A stretch of DNA of 64,000 nt from an uncultured Rhodospirillaceae bacterium (GTDB lineage Bacteria; Pseudomonadota; Alphaproteobacteria; Rhodospirillales; Magnetospirillaceae): positions 1-64,000 of the forward strand of contig CALABS010000052.1 of the NCBI GenBank assembly GCA_937887565.1, read 5' to 3'. Shown in pieces: positions 9,524-18,752 of the stretch. Under the pieces are notes generated by a model, which searched no databases, had not been told where the DNA came from, and saw only the letters and a list, made by a program, of their open reading frames with translations. Numbering within the stretch: the first letter of the stretch is position 1; each line of letters opens with the position of its first letter. The translations under genes and the position numbers were made by a program.

Positions 9524-10393
9524 ATGACCACCCAGCCCGACCCCAGCCGAGCCATCGCCTTCCAGGGGCTGTCCGGCGCCTACTCGCACCTGGCCTGCCG
9601 CAACGCCTATCCCAGCATGGCGCCGCTGCCCTGCCAGACCTTCGAGGACGCCTTCGCCGCCGTGCGCGAGGGCCGCGCCCGCTATGCCATGATCCCCATC
9701 GACAACTCGGTGGCGGGGCGGGTGGCCGACGTGCACCACCTGATGCCGTATTCGGGGCTGCACATCATCGCCGAGCACTTCGAGCGCATCAACCACCACC
9801 TGCTGGCGCTGCCTGGCGCCGAGATCGCCGACTTGGTGGCGGTCAAGAGCCACGTCCACGCGCTGGGCCAGTGCCGCAATCTCGTCCGCCAGCTCAATGT
9901 CCGCGCCATCGTCGGCCACGATACCGCCGGCGCCGCCAAGGAGGTGGCCGAGGCCGGCGACAGGACCGTGGCGGCCATCGGCTCGGAACTGGCCGGCGAG
10001 ACCTATGGGCTGGTGTCGCTCAGGGCCAATATCGAGGACGCCGAGCACAACACCACCCGCTTCGTGGTCATCGCCCGCGAGGCCATGGAGCCCAACCCCA
10101 ACCAGCCTTGCGTCACCACCTTCGTGTTCCGGGTGCGCAACGTGCCCGCCGCCCTGTTCAAGTCGCTGGGCGGTTTCGCCACCAACGGCATCAACATCAC
10201 CAAGCTGGAAAGCTATCTGGTCGGCGGCGAGTTCGTGGCGGCGCAGTTCTACGTGGACGTCGAGGGCCACCCGGCCCATCGCAACCTGCGCCTGGCGCTG
10301 GAGGAGCTGGACTTCTTCAGCCACGAGGTCCGCATCCTCGGCGTCTACCCGGCGCATCCGTTCCGTCTGGCGCAGCGGGCGGCCGGGGAGTAG
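9524..10393 (+). CDS. pheA: prephenate dehydratase
   Basis: 289 residues, ATG 9524. It converts prephenate to phenylpyruvate in phenylalanine synthesis. The N-terminal dehydratase domain (about 10-190) has FQGLSGAYSHLAC, IPIDNSVAGRV and the catalytic NTTRF motif. The C-terminal ACT domain (about 200-280) has the phenylalanine-binding region with ITKLESY. There is no fused chorismate mutase; a separate chorismate mutase gene is at 52183-52476. Monofunctional dehydratase is usual in alphaproteobacteria. Feedback inhibition by phenylalanine through the ACT domain is expected. Confidence 0.95.
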   Translation: MTTQPDPSRAIAFQGLSGAYSHLACRNAYPSMAPLPCQTFEDAFAAVREGRARYAMIPIDNSVAGRVADVHHLMPYSGLHIIAEHFERINHHLLALPGAEIADLVAVKSHVHALGQCRNLVRQLNVRAIVGHDTAGAAKEVAEAGDRTVAAIGSELAGETYGLVSLRANIEDAEHNTTRFVVIAREAMEPNPNQPCVTTFVFRVRNVPAALFKSLGGFATNGINITKLESYLVGGEFVAAQFYVDVEGHPAHRNLRLALEELDFFSHEVRILGVYPAHPFRLAQRAAGE

Positions 10394-10428
10394 GCTTCCG
10401 CTTCCGGCAGTGGCAAGCGGAGGCGCTT

Positions 10429-11415
10429 ATGCAATCGCGTGATCTCGGCGGGTCCGGCCTCGCCGTCTCGGCGCTGGGTCTGGGCTGCATGGGAATGTCC
10501 GAGTTCTACGGCCCCACCGACGACGCCCGGTCGCTGGCGGTGATGGAGCGGGCGCTGGAGCTGGGCATCACCCATTTCGACACCGCCGACATGTACGGCA
10601 GCGGCCACAACGAGGCCCTGCTGGCGCGCTTCCTGGCCGGCCGCCGCGACCGCGTGGTGGTGGCCACCAAGTTCGGCATCGTCCGCCGGCCCGGCGAATA
10701 CGCCCGCGCCATCGACACCAGCCCCGCTTACGTCAAGGCCGCCTGCGAGGCGTCGCTGAAGCGGCTGGGGATCGACATCATCGACCTCTACTACGCCCAC
10801 CGGATCAACCGCGATACGCCCATCGAGGAGACGGTCGGCGCCATGGCGGAGCTGGTGCGCGAGGGCAAGGTGCGGGCGCTGGGACTGTGCGAGGTGTCGG
10901 CGGCCACCCTGGAGCGGGCCCACGCGGAGCACCCGATCGCGGCGGTGCAGACCGAGTATTCCCTGTGGACCCGCGACCCCGAGGCCGGGGTGCTGGCGGC
11001 CTGCCGTCGGCTGGGGGTGTCGCTGGTGGCCTATTCGCCGTTGGGGCGCGGGCTGCTGACCGGCGCCATCGCCGCGCCGTCCGACCTGGCCGAAAACGAT
11101 TTCCGCCGCATCGCCCCCCGCTTTCGGCCGGGCGCGCTGGAGGCCAACCTGAAGCTGGTCGAGGCGGTCAGGGCGCTGGCGGCCGCCAAGGGATGCACGC
11201 CGGGACAGCTGGCGCTGGCCTGGCTGCTGGCCCAGGGCGGCGACATCCTGCCCATCCCCGGCACCAAGCGGCTCGAATACCTCGAGGAGAATGTGGGCGC
11301 GGCGGCGGTGGTCCTGTCCGAGGCCGACCGTGCCGCCCTCGACGCCGCCCTACCCCCGGGGGCGGCGGTCGGCGACCGCTATCCGCCCGAGGGCATGAAG
11401 GGGGTGGACGTCTAG
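10429..11415 (+). CDS. aldo/keto reductase
   Basis: 328 residues from ATG 10429, with GCGGAGG upstream; 35 bases after pheA. A TIM-barrel NADPH-dependent oxidoreductase. The catalytic tetrad is visible as Asp51 and Tyr56 (FDTADMYG), Lys81 (ATKFG) and His124 (YYAHRI). The C-terminal cofactor site IPGTKRLEYLEEN is present. It belongs to the AKR11/AKR13-like group (relatives of YdbC and plant auxin-induced proteins). The physiological carbonyl substrate cannot be read from sequence. Confidence 0.88.
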   Translation: MQSRDLGGSGLAVSALGLGCMGMSEFYGPTDDARSLAVMERALELGITHFDTADMYGSGHNEALLARFLAGRRDRVVVATKFGIVRRPGEYARAIDTSPAYVKAACEASLKRLGIDIIDLYYAHRINRDTPIEETVGAMAELVREGKVRALGLCEVSAATLERAHAEHPIAAVQTEYSLWTRDPEAGVLAACRRLGVSLVAYSPLGRGLLTGAIAAPSDLAENDFRRIAPRFRPGALEANLKLVEAVRALAAAKGCTPGQLALAWLLAQGGDILPIPGTKRLEYLEENVGAAAVVLSEADRAALDAALPPGAAVGDRYPPEGMKGVDV

Positions 11416-11465
11416 ATTGTCGTGCCCCTCGCCGGGCGGGCGCATCCGCGCCGCTGGCCGCCGCC

Positions 11466-12379
<914 letters not shown>

Positions 12380-12383
<4 letters not shown>

Positions 12384-13048
12384 GGGGCGGACTCCGGGTT
12401 GGCGAGCTGGACCAGTTCGGCACGCAGTTCGGCGATGCCGACGTTCTTCTCGGAACTGGTGACGATCAGGGTGGGGTGGGCGGCGACGCGGGTGCGGATC
12501 TCGTCCTCGACGCGCTTGGTTACCGCCGCCAGCTCGGCCGCCTTGAGCTTGTCGGCCTTGGTCAGCACCACCTGGTAGACCACCGCCGCCTTGTCCAACA
12601 GCTTCATCATGTCGCGATCCACGTCCTTGAGGCCGTGGCGCGAATCCACCAGCACCATGCAGCGGCGCAAGGATGGGCGGCCGGACAGGTAGTGGCCGAT
12701 CAGCCGCGTCCAGCGTTCGACCATGTCCTTGGGGGCCTGGGCGAAGCCGTAGCCGGGCATGTCCACCAGGATCATCCGCCCCGAGACGTCGAAGAAGTTG
12801 AGCTGCTGGGTGCGACCCGGCGTGTTGGAAGTGCGCGCCACCGTCGCACGGCCGCAAATGGCGTTGATCAGCGACGACTTGCCGACGTTGGAGCGGCCGG
12901 CGAAGGCCACCTCGGGCAGGCCGAAGGGGGGAAGGGCATCGAGGCTCTCGATGCCGCGCAGGAAGGTGATGTCGCGGGCGAACAGAAGCCGGCCGGCCTC
13001 GATCAGGCCGGCCGCTTCCTCGTCCGGGGTGGGCGGCGTGGTGGTCAG
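12380..13048 (-). CDS. engB: ribosome-biogenesis GTPase EngB (YsxC/YihA)
   Basis: About 222 residues. GTP-binding motifs are complete: G1 GRSNVGKSS, G2 TPGRTQ, G3 DMPG, G4 TKAD. The protein helps assemble the large ribosomal subunit. No ATG, GTG or TTG exists in frame between the yidC stop and the conserved core. The best start is CTG 13048, which overlaps the yidC stop codon and gives an N-terminus of normal length; AGTGAAGG lies just before it. It is sandwiched by four-base overlaps with yidC and argB, so coupling to yidC translation probably drives initiation. The function is certain, the exact start is not. Confidence 0.9.
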
Positions 13049-14763
13049 GCCTTCACTCCCGCCCTGCGCATGATGATCCACTGCTGCAGGATCGACAGGG
13101 TGTTGCTCCACGCCCAGTAGATCACCAGACCCGAGGCGAAGTTCGCCAGCATGAAGGTGAACACGATGGGCAGGATCTGGAACATGCGCGCCTGGATGGG
13201 GTCGGCGGGCTGCGGGTTCAGCTTCTGCTGCAGCCACATGGTCACGCCCATGACCAGCGGCCAGACGCCGATCATCAGGAAGCTCGGCGGGTCCCACGGA
13301 ATCAGGCCGAACAGGTTGAACACGGTGGTCGGGTCGGGGGCCGACAGGTCGCGAATCCAGCCGTAGAAGGGCGCGTGGCGCATCTCGATGGCCACGAACA
13401 GCACCTTGTAGAGGGCGAAGAACACCGGGATCTGGATCACGATGGGCAGGCAGCCCGAGACCGGATTGACCTTCTCGCGCTTGTAAAGCGCCATCATCTC
13501 CTGCTGCATGCGCATCTTGTCGTCGCCGTAGCGCTGCTGCATGGCCTGGATCTGCGGCTGCAGCTTCTTCATCTTGCTCATGGCGACATAGGACTTGTTC
13601 GCCAGCGGGAACATGATCGCCTTGATGGCCACGGTCAGCGCCAGGATGGCGAGGCCCATGTTGCCCAGCAGGCCGTGCAGCATCTGCAGCAGGTAGAAGA
13701 ACGGCTTGGTCAGGAAGTAGAACCAGCCGAAATCGATGGCGAGGTCGAAGCGCTCGACGCCGTACTTCTCGGCATAGGCGTCCAGCAGGGTGACCTCCTT
13801 GGCGCCGGCGAACAGGTTGAAGCCGGCCTCGACCGCCTGGCCCGGCTCGACGACGCGGGGGCCGCCGGTGAAGTCGACCTGATAGCGGTCGCCGTCGTCG
13901 GAGCGCTGGTGGACGAAGCGGCCGGTGACCTCTTCCTTCTGGGTCGGGATCAGGGCGGTCAGCCAGTACTTGTCGGTGATGCCCAGCCAGCCGCCGGTGG
14001 TCTTCTCGCGGATGACGCCGTCCTTGGCGAGGTCGCCGTAGTCCACCTCCTTGAGGGTGCCGTCCAGCACGCCTAGCGGACCCTCGTGCAGGATGTACAT
14101 GCCCGAGGTGTGCGGCGTGCCGGTGCGCGACACCAGCGCGTAGGGGTGCAGGGTGACCGGCTTGGCACCGTAGTTTTCGACCCGCTGCTGGACGGTGAAC
14201 ATGTAGTTCTCGTCCACCGTGAAGGCGCGCACGAACCTCAGTCCCTCGCCGTTGTCCCACGACAGCGCCACCGGGGCGCCCGCCGACAGCGACGCGGCCG
14301 AGCCCGGGGCAGGCTGCCAGATGGCGTCGGCGGCGGGGGTCTTGACGGCCGGGTCGGCCGGCACCCAGCCGAACTCGGCGTAATAGGGATGGGGCGCGGC
14401 GGCCGGCGACAGCAGAGTGATCTCGGCGCTGTCCGGGGCCGGGGTCTCGTGGTAGTTGGCCAGGGTCAGGTCGTCGATGCGGGCGCCGTGCAGCGAAATG
14501 GAGCCGTGCAGGCGCGGTGTGCGCACCGGGATGCGCTTGGCCTGGGCCAGGGCGGCGGCCCGGGTCTCGGCCGGCGAGGCCGGCTTGGCGGCGGTGGGAG
14601 CGTCCGCGCCGGCGGTTCCCCGCGGCACCGGCGGCACCGAGGTGGCGGCCTGGTCGGCGGCCACCGGCGCCTGCTTCGGCGTCGAGGGATACAGCCACTG
14701 GAAGCCGAACAGGATGGCGGCCGACAGGACGATGGCGAGAATCAGGTTGCGCTGTTCGTTCAT
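13045..14763 (-). CDS. yidC: membrane protein insertase YidC
   Basis: 572 residues, ATG start overlapping the yidD stop. The N-terminal helix (about 6-23) is followed by a periplasmic beta-domain of about 340 residues and the conserved five-helix core from about residue 360. Core signatures are KAIMFPLANKSYVAMSKMKK and SGCLPIVIQIPVFFALYKV, with the final helix region ending in WIIMRRAGVKA. It inserts and folds inner-membrane proteins alone or with SecYEG. Size and domain order match Gram-negative YidC. Its mRNA is shared with yidD, rnpA and rpmH upstream. Confidence 0.97.
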   Translation of the reverse strand: MNEQRNLILAIVLSAAILFGFQWLYPSTPKQAPVAADQAATSVPPVPRGTAGADAPTAAKPASPAETRAAALAQAKRIPVRTPRLHGSISLHGARIDDLTLANYHETPAPDSAEITLLSPAAAPHPYYAEFGWVPADPAVKTPAADAIWQPAPGSAASLSAGAPVALSWDNGEGLRFVRAFTVDENYMFTVQQRVENYGAKPVTLHPYALVSRTGTPHTSGMYILHEGPLGVLDGTLKEVDYGDLAKDGVIREKTTGGWLGITDKYWLTALIPTQKEEVTGRFVHQRSDDGDRYQVDFTGGPRVVEPGQAVEAGFNLFAGAKEVTLLDAYAEKYGVERFDLAIDFGWFYFLTKPFFYLLQMLHGLLGNMGLAILALTVAIKAIMFPLANKSYVAMSKMKKLQPQIQAMQQRYGDDKMRMQQEMMALYKREKVNPVSGCLPIVIQIPVFFALYKVLFVAIEMRHAPFYGWIRDLSAPDPTTVFNLFGLIPWDPPSFLMIGVWPLVMGVTMWLQQKLNPQPADPIQARMFQILPIVFTFMLANFASGLVIYWAWSNTLSILQQWIIMRRAGVKA

Positions 14764-15008
14764 GACATCCTAGTCCGGGTCTTCGGGTCCGGCACGGGAT
14801 CGACCCCGCCGTCGTTCCAGGGATGGCAGCGGCAGACGCGGCGAACCGCGAGCCACGAGCCGGCGATGGGACCGTGCTTCTCGACAGCCTCGATGGCGTA
14901 GGCCGAGCACGAGGGATAGAAGCGGCAGCTCGCCGGCAGCACCGGCGAGATGAACAACTGGTAGCCGCGGATCAAGCCGCGCAGCAGCAAGCCGACCGGA
15001 TTGGTCAC
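14760..15008 (-). CDS. yidD: membrane protein insertion efficiency factor YidD
   Basis: 82 residues from GTG 15008, which directly follows the rnpA stop codon. It has the family core GYQLFISPVLPASCRFYPSC followed by SAYAIEAVEKHG, with the conserved cysteines, and CRCHPWNDGGVDPVP at the C-terminus. The first part is amphipathic. It is thought to aid YidC-dependent insertion at the membrane. The stop overlaps the yidC start. Confidence 0.95.
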   Translation of the reverse strand: MTNPVGLLLRGLIRGYQLFISPVLPASCRFYPSCSAYAIEAVEKHGPIAGSWLAVRRVCRCHPWNDGGVDPVPDPKTRTRMS

Positions 15009-15398
15009 CTACGCCTCCCTGGCGGCGGACGGGTCGGGGGCTTCCGGCCGTCGCGCGCCGACACGTTTTAGCGCGGTTCGCAAATCCTGCAACAGAAGAG
15101 AATATGGCCGGGTCAGCGTTTCCCTGCGGCCGATGACCACGAGGTCGGTGTCCAGGGCGGCCAGCGCGGGCAGAATCTCGCCGGCCGCCGCCTTCAGGCG
15201 CCGCCGGGCGCGGTTGCGTTCCACCGCGTTGCCCACCTTCTTGGAAACGGTAAAGCCGACGCGGGTGGCGTCGGCTCGACTTTCCGGCGGCGTGGGGGCC
15301 GATTGCAGGATCAGTCCCGGCGCCGCCCATTTGCGCCTGAGGGCCGCGACGCGCAGGAAATCCGCCCGCTTCTTCAGCCTGACGAGGCGCGAGGCCAT
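15009..15398 (-). CDS. rnpA: ribonuclease P protein component
   Basis: 129 residues from ATG 15398. The start is placed at the MASRLVRLKKRADFL segment that aligns with other RnpA proteins; a longer frame upstream overlaps the rpmH end. The RNA-binding signature AVERNRARRRLKAA is intact, and VGFTVSKKVGNA precedes it. It binds the RNase P RNA for tRNA 5' maturation. The C-terminus (RRPEAPDPSAAREA) is a low-complexity tail. It is co-transcribed with rpmH, 20 bases downstream. Confidence 0.95.
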   Translation of the reverse strand: MASRLVRLKKRADFLRVAALRRKWAAPGLILQSAPTPPESRADATRVGFTVSKKVGNAVERNRARRRLKAAAGEILPALAALDTDLVVIGRRETLTRPYSLLLQDLRTALKRVGARRPEAPDPSAAREA

Positions 15399-15417
15399 CC
15401 TTCGGGCCGGACGGCCC

Positions 15418-15552
15418 TTAGGCCGACAGGCGCTTGCGGCCCTTGGCGCGGCGGCTGTTGATGACCTTGCGGCCGCCAACGGTGGCCATGCGCGCGCGGA
15501 AGCCGTGGCGGCGGGCGCGGACGAGCTTGCTCGGCTGAAAAGTGCGCTTCAC
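15418..15552 (-). CDS. rpmH: 50S ribosomal protein L34
   Basis: 44 residues from GTG 15552, with GGAG ten bases upstream. The translation begins MKRTFQPSKLVRARRHGF and ends with a lysine/arginine-rich RAKGRKRLSA, which is diagnostic for L34. It is too short to be found by length alone. First gene of the operon, led by a strong promoter at 15603-15631. Confidence 0.97.
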   Translation of the reverse strand: MKRTFQPSKLVRARRHGFRARMATVGGRKVINSRRAKGRKRLSA

Positions 15553-15602
15553 GGTAAGGTACTCCGGTGAGTCAAACGGGTCTTAAGAATTCGGAAGGCG
15601 GG

Positions 15603-15631
15603 TTTATAGGGGCTTTGGGCGCTTGAGTCAA
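15603..15631 (-). promoter_or_regulatory. sigma-70 promoter of the rpmH operon
   Basis: Read on the minus strand: TTGACT (15631-15626), a 17-bp spacer, then TATAAA (15608-15603). Transcription would start near 15596, about 45 bases before the rpmH GTG. Both hexamers are close to consensus, as expected for a ribosomal protein operon. Confidence 0.8.
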
Positions 15632-15639
15632 TCGCTGGT

Positions 15640-15660
15640 GATGTCGTACTGTATGACATC
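15640..15660. promoter_or_regulatory. inverted repeat upstream of the nucleotidyltransferase/HEPN pair, possible operator
   Basis: GATGTC (15640-15645) and GACATC (15655-15660) form a perfect inverted repeat with a 9-base spacer, ending 21 bases before the start codon of the nucleotidyltransferase gene. It covers the place where a plus-strand -10 box would lie. Autoregulation by the downstream pair is an inference. Confidence 0.4.
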
Positions 15661-15681
15661 GATTGTAAACAGGGTCCGACC

Positions 15682-16161
15682 ATGCCCACTCCGGTGATCT
15701 CGCTGCGCGCGACCCCCGCCCAGGCCAGCCTGCTCCGCAAGGTGGCCGGGGCGCTGAAGGCCGACCCCGCCGTCGCACGCCGGGTCGAATCGGCCCTGGC
15801 TGGCCGGCCGGCCCCCACCGGCACCGGCGGCGGCGCAAACCTCGGCCCGTTCGCCGACGAGGAAAGCGCGTTGGCCTTCCTGCGTGACCGCCTGACGGCG
15901 GCGCTCGACCCGGTGGAGATCCGGCTGTTCGGATCCCGCGCATTCGGCTCGGCTCGCCCGGACAGCGACTTCGATCTGCTGGTGATCCTGCCCGATGACG
16001 CGGATGTCGATCACGACCGCGCCTACGCGCCGGTGCTGGGTTCGGGGATCGGTTGCGACGTGGTGCCGTGCACGCTGTCTGATTACATGGCGGAGCGTGG
16101 CCGCCCCGGGACCGTCTGCGCCGCCGCCGCCGCCGGGCGGGCGCTGTACCGGAAGGAGTGA
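15682..16161 (+). CDS. MNT-type nucleotidyltransferase, probable antitoxin of a HEPN pair
   Basis: 159 residues, ATG 15682. The C-terminal half is a minimal nucleotidyltransferase domain: GSRAFGSARPDSDFDLLV (about 89-106) contains the GS and DxD catalytic motifs. The family's known members in MNT-HEPN pairs act as antitoxins that modify the HEPN partner. The N-terminal 75 residues are extra compared with minimal MNT proteins; the segment VISLRATPAQASLLRKVAGA resembles the start of ribbon-helix-helix antitoxins, which would fit the inverted repeat upstream. This resemblance is weak. The stop lies two bases before the HEPN gene. Confidence 0.8.
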   Translation: MPTPVISLRATPAQASLLRKVAGALKADPAVARRVESALAGRPAPTGTGGGANLGPFADEESALAFLRDRLTAALDPVEIRLFGSRAFGSARPDSDFDLLVILPDDADVDHDRAYAPVLGSGIGCDVVPCTLSDYMAERGRPGTVCAAAAAGRALYRKE

Positions 16162-16163
16162 GC

Positions 16164-16553
16164 ATGGAGGCCCGCGTCGCCGCCTTCCTGACCCTGGCGG
16201 CCGAGGAGTTGGGGGCCGCCGAGGCGCTGACCGGCGCCTTTCCCCGCCAGGCCGCCTACCAACTCCAGCAGGCCGCCGAGAAGCTGGCGCGCTCCATCCT
16301 CGCCGCCGAGGCCATCCCGTTCGGGACCGGACACAATCTGGGCCAGATGGCGGCGGCACTGCCGTTGGACCATCCGTGGCGCCCCAGGCTGATGACCCTG
16401 GACAAACATTCGCCGGCGGCGACGCGCTGGCGGTATCCGGCCCCGGCGGGCCGCCTGCCGCCGCCGCCGGCGGAGGAGGCGTTGGCCCGCGACGCCGCCC
16501 GTCTCCGGACGCTGCTCGCCGAGGCGCGGGCCTGGCTGGAGGATGAGCCATGA
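16164..16553 (+). CDS. HEPN-domain protein, partner of the nucleotidyltransferase
   Basis: 129 residues from ATG 16164, with GGAAGGAG upstream; GTG 16158 would overlap the previous stop and is less likely. The helical HEPN core is recognised by AAYQLQQAAEKLARSILAAE and the following GTGHNLGQMA. Toxic HEPN proteins carry an R-x4-6-H RNase motif; RLMTLDKH (R-x6-H) could be it, and RWRYP resembles the adjacent conserved tyrosine-proline turn. A role as an RNase toxin is therefore possible but unproven. Cotranscribed with the MNT gene before it and overlapping tam after it (ATGA). Confidence 0.75.
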   Translation: MEARVAAFLTLAAEELGAAEALTGAFPRQAAYQLQQAAEKLARSILAAEAIPFGTGHNLGQMAAALPLDHPWRPRLMTLDKHSPAATRWRYPAPAGRLPPPPAEEALARDAARLRTLLAEARAWLEDEP

Positions 16554-17317
16554 CCTGGGACCCCAAGGCCTACACCCGCTTCGCGGCGCCCCGGCTGCGG
16601 CCGGCGCTGGACCTGCTGGCCCAGGTCGGGGCCGAGGCGCCGGCGGTGGTGGCCGATCTCGGCTGCGGCACCGGCAACGTCACCCGCCTGCTGGTCCGGC
16701 GGTGGCCGAAGGCGCGGGTGATCGGGGTCGATTCCTCGGCCGAGATGCTGGACGAAGCCGGTGCCGACACCGCCCGGCAGGTCTGGGTGCGGGCCGACAT
16801 CGCGGCGTGGAAACCAGACCGTCCGCTGGAGGTGGTGTTCTCCAACGCTGCCCTGCACTGGCTGGACGACCACGGCGCGCTGTTTCCCGATCTGATGGGG
16901 ATGCTGGCGCCGGGCGGCTGGCTGGCGGTGCAGATGCCGCGCAACCACGGCGCCCCTTCGCATACCTGCATGGTCGAGGCGGCCCGCTCCGGTCCCTGGG
17001 CGGCGGCGCTGGAGCCGTTGCTGCGGCCCAGCCCGGTGGCGGCGCCTTCCTTCTATTACGAGGTGCTGGCGCCGTTGGCGGCGGAGCTGGACATCTGGGA
17101 GACCGACTACCTGCAGGTCCTGGAGGGCGAGGATCCGGTGGTGGCGTGGACGCGGGGCACCGCCCTCAAGCCGCTGCTCGACGCTCTCGACGACGACGCG
17201 CGGGACGGCTTCCTGGCCGACTACACGGCCCGAATCCGCGCCGCCTATCCACGTCGGCCGGATGGACGGACCCTGTTCCCGTTCCGGCGGCTGTTCGTGG
17301 TGGCCCGCAAGGATTGA
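16550..17317 (+). CDS. tam: trans-aconitate 2-methyltransferase-like SAM methyltransferase
   Basis: 255 residues, start overlapping the HEPN stop by four bases. A class I SAM-dependent methyltransferase: motif I ADLGCGTGNVTRLL (about 36-49), the acidic residue in GVDSS, and NAALHWLDDH, which is characteristic of Tam. The N-terminal WDPKAYTRFAAPRLRPALDL also matches Tam. That enzyme methylates trans-aconitate, an inhibitor of aconitase. The operon link with an MNT-HEPN pair is unusual and may be incidental. Confidence 0.8.
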   Translation: MTWDPKAYTRFAAPRLRPALDLLAQVGAEAPAVVADLGCGTGNVTRLLVRRWPKARVIGVDSSAEMLDEAGADTARQVWVRADIAAWKPDRPLEVVFSNAALHWLDDHGALFPDLMGMLAPGGWLAVQMPRNHGAPSHTCMVEAARSGPWAAALEPLLRPSPVAAPSFYYEVLAPLAAELDIWETDYLQVLEGEDPVVAWTRGTALKPLLDALDDDARDGFLADYTARIRAAYPRRPDGRTLFPFRRLFVVARKD

Positions 17318-17320
17318 CCG

Positions 17321-17746
17321 CTACACGACGAGGTCGAGTCCGGACCCGGCGGCCCGGCGCCATTGCCGGCGGAAGTGCTCGGCGTCGGCGTGGCTGGCGG
17401 CGGTCTTGGCGGCGGTGGCGATGACGATGTCCACCTCGGCCAGGGACGGGTCGGGAATGCGTAGCGCGAGGGGATCGTCGCCGACGCCCAGGTCGGCGGC
17501 GGCCTTGTCGGCGGCGCGGATGGTCCGGGCCGAGTCGGCGGCCTGGCGGGCGATGGCGCGGGCGGTGTCGGTGTCGCCGCGCCCCTTGGCGAGGTCGGCC
17601 CACAGGCGCAACGCCCGCAGCCGGGCCTGGGCGGCGTCCCGCTTCATCTGGCTCGCGATCGACCGGTTCGCCCGGCCGGCCTGGGCCAGGGTGTCCGCGA
17701 GGCCGGTTCCCGGCCTGTCGGCGGACGGCGGAATGAGGGACGTCAT
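17321..17746 (-). CDS. hypothetical alanine-rich cytoplasmic protein
   Basis: 141 residues from ATG 17746, preceded by GGAGA at a good distance. I do not recognise the family. No signal or membrane segment. Residues of about 20-95 are predicted to be helical and charged (QMKRDAAQARLRALRLWADL), possibly a coiled coil, followed by a proline-containing stretch and a helical end. Base composition is like its neighbours. It is convergent with tam (four bases apart) and lies 55 bases downstream of the creatininase-family gene on the same strand, so the two could share a transcript. Confidence 0.6.
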   Translation of the reverse strand: MTSLIPPSADRPGTGLADTLAQAGRANRSIASQMKRDAAQARLRALRLWADLAKGRGDTDTARAIARQAADSARTIRAADKAAADLGVGDDPLALRIPDPSLAEVDIVIATAAKTAASHADAEHFRRQWRRAAGSGLDLVV

Positions 17747-17801
17747 TCTGTCGTCTCCACGATGTCCGATCGCCGAATCTACCACGCCCGGCGGCGACAA
17801 G

Positions 17802-18542
17802 TCACGCGGCGGCGAAGAACTCGGCGGCGACGGCGGCGATCTCCTCCACCGCCGTGTCCAGGATGCGTTCGCCGGTCTCGGGACTGGCCAGCGACGGGTC
17901 CGAGCCGATGCGGCCATCGGGGAAGCTGGCGCGGAAATCGTCGGCGCCGAAGAAGGGGCCGCGCGGCGCGATGCGGGGCCTCAGGCGCCGGGGGTCGGCG
18001 GTCTCGGGGTGGAGCGCCCAGGTCAGCGCCACCTCGGGCGGGGTGGCGTGGGAGCCGACGCCGTCGCCGAACAGCGCGCGCGACAGGGCGTCGACGCGGG
18101 GAAGCTCCCACCAGTTCAACAACCGCGTCCGCAGCGTGGGCCGAGGGGACAAGGCGTCCAGCTCCATCTGGGTCTCGGCGAAGGCGGCGACCACGGTGCA
18201 GCTGTTGCCGCCATGGCCGTTGACCACCAGCACCCGCTCGAAACCGTGGCGCGTCAGCGACAGCAGGCAATCGCGCATCACCGCCATCAGCGTCGACGGG
18301 CGCAGCGTCATGGATCCCGGGAAGGCCATGTGGTGCTGCGCCATGCCGATGGCGAGGGTGGGGGCGACCATGACGCCGAGGCGGTCGCCGACCCGCCACG
18401 AGATCGCCTCGGCGCACAGGGCGTCGGTGCCGACCAGCCCGGTGGGGCCGTGCTGCTCGGTGGAGCCGATGGGCAGGATCACCGCCCGCGAGCGGGACAG
18501 ATAGGTTTCGACCTGGGGCCAGGTGGCGAGCTGAAGGCGCAT
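17802..18542 (-). CDS. creatininase-family amidohydrolase
   Basis: 246 residues from ATG 18542, with AAGGAG upstream. The metal-binding pattern of the family is present: PIGSTEQHGPTGLVGTDAL (Glu and His ligands, then Asp) near the N-terminus and VVNGHGGN in the middle. Members include creatininase, the riboflavin-pathway FAPy deformylase ArfB and the mycofactocin peptidase MftE. Nothing nearby identifies which reaction applies, so only hydrolysis of an amide bond is claimed. It is divergent from apbE. Confidence 0.85.
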   Translation of the reverse strand: MRLQLATWPQVETYLSRSRAVILPIGSTEQHGPTGLVGTDALCAEAISWRVGDRLGVMVAPTLAIGMAQHHMAFPGSMTLRPSTLMAVMRDCLLSLTRHGFERVLVVNGHGGNSCTVVAAFAETQMELDALSPRPTLRTRLLNWWELPRVDALSRALFGDGVGSHATPPEVALTWALHPETADPRRLRPRIAPRGPFFGADDFRASFPDGRIGSDPSLASPETGERILDTAVEEIAAVAAEFFAAA

Positions 18543-18752
18543 GGGAACTCCTTGGACGAGGGAGATGTTGTTCCATGGCCGGGCGGCGTTTGCCAAGCGC
18601 GCCATGGGGCAGGGGTGCCGAAAATACGGGCAATGCCCAAGGCGTTGGAATTGCCTGCGTATTAGGCGATTTTTGCTGCACTTGCTCACTGCGATCGGTT
18701 TGTCGCATAGTAGCCGCGATAGGCCATTCACCCACCCCGGGGTTCGATACAT

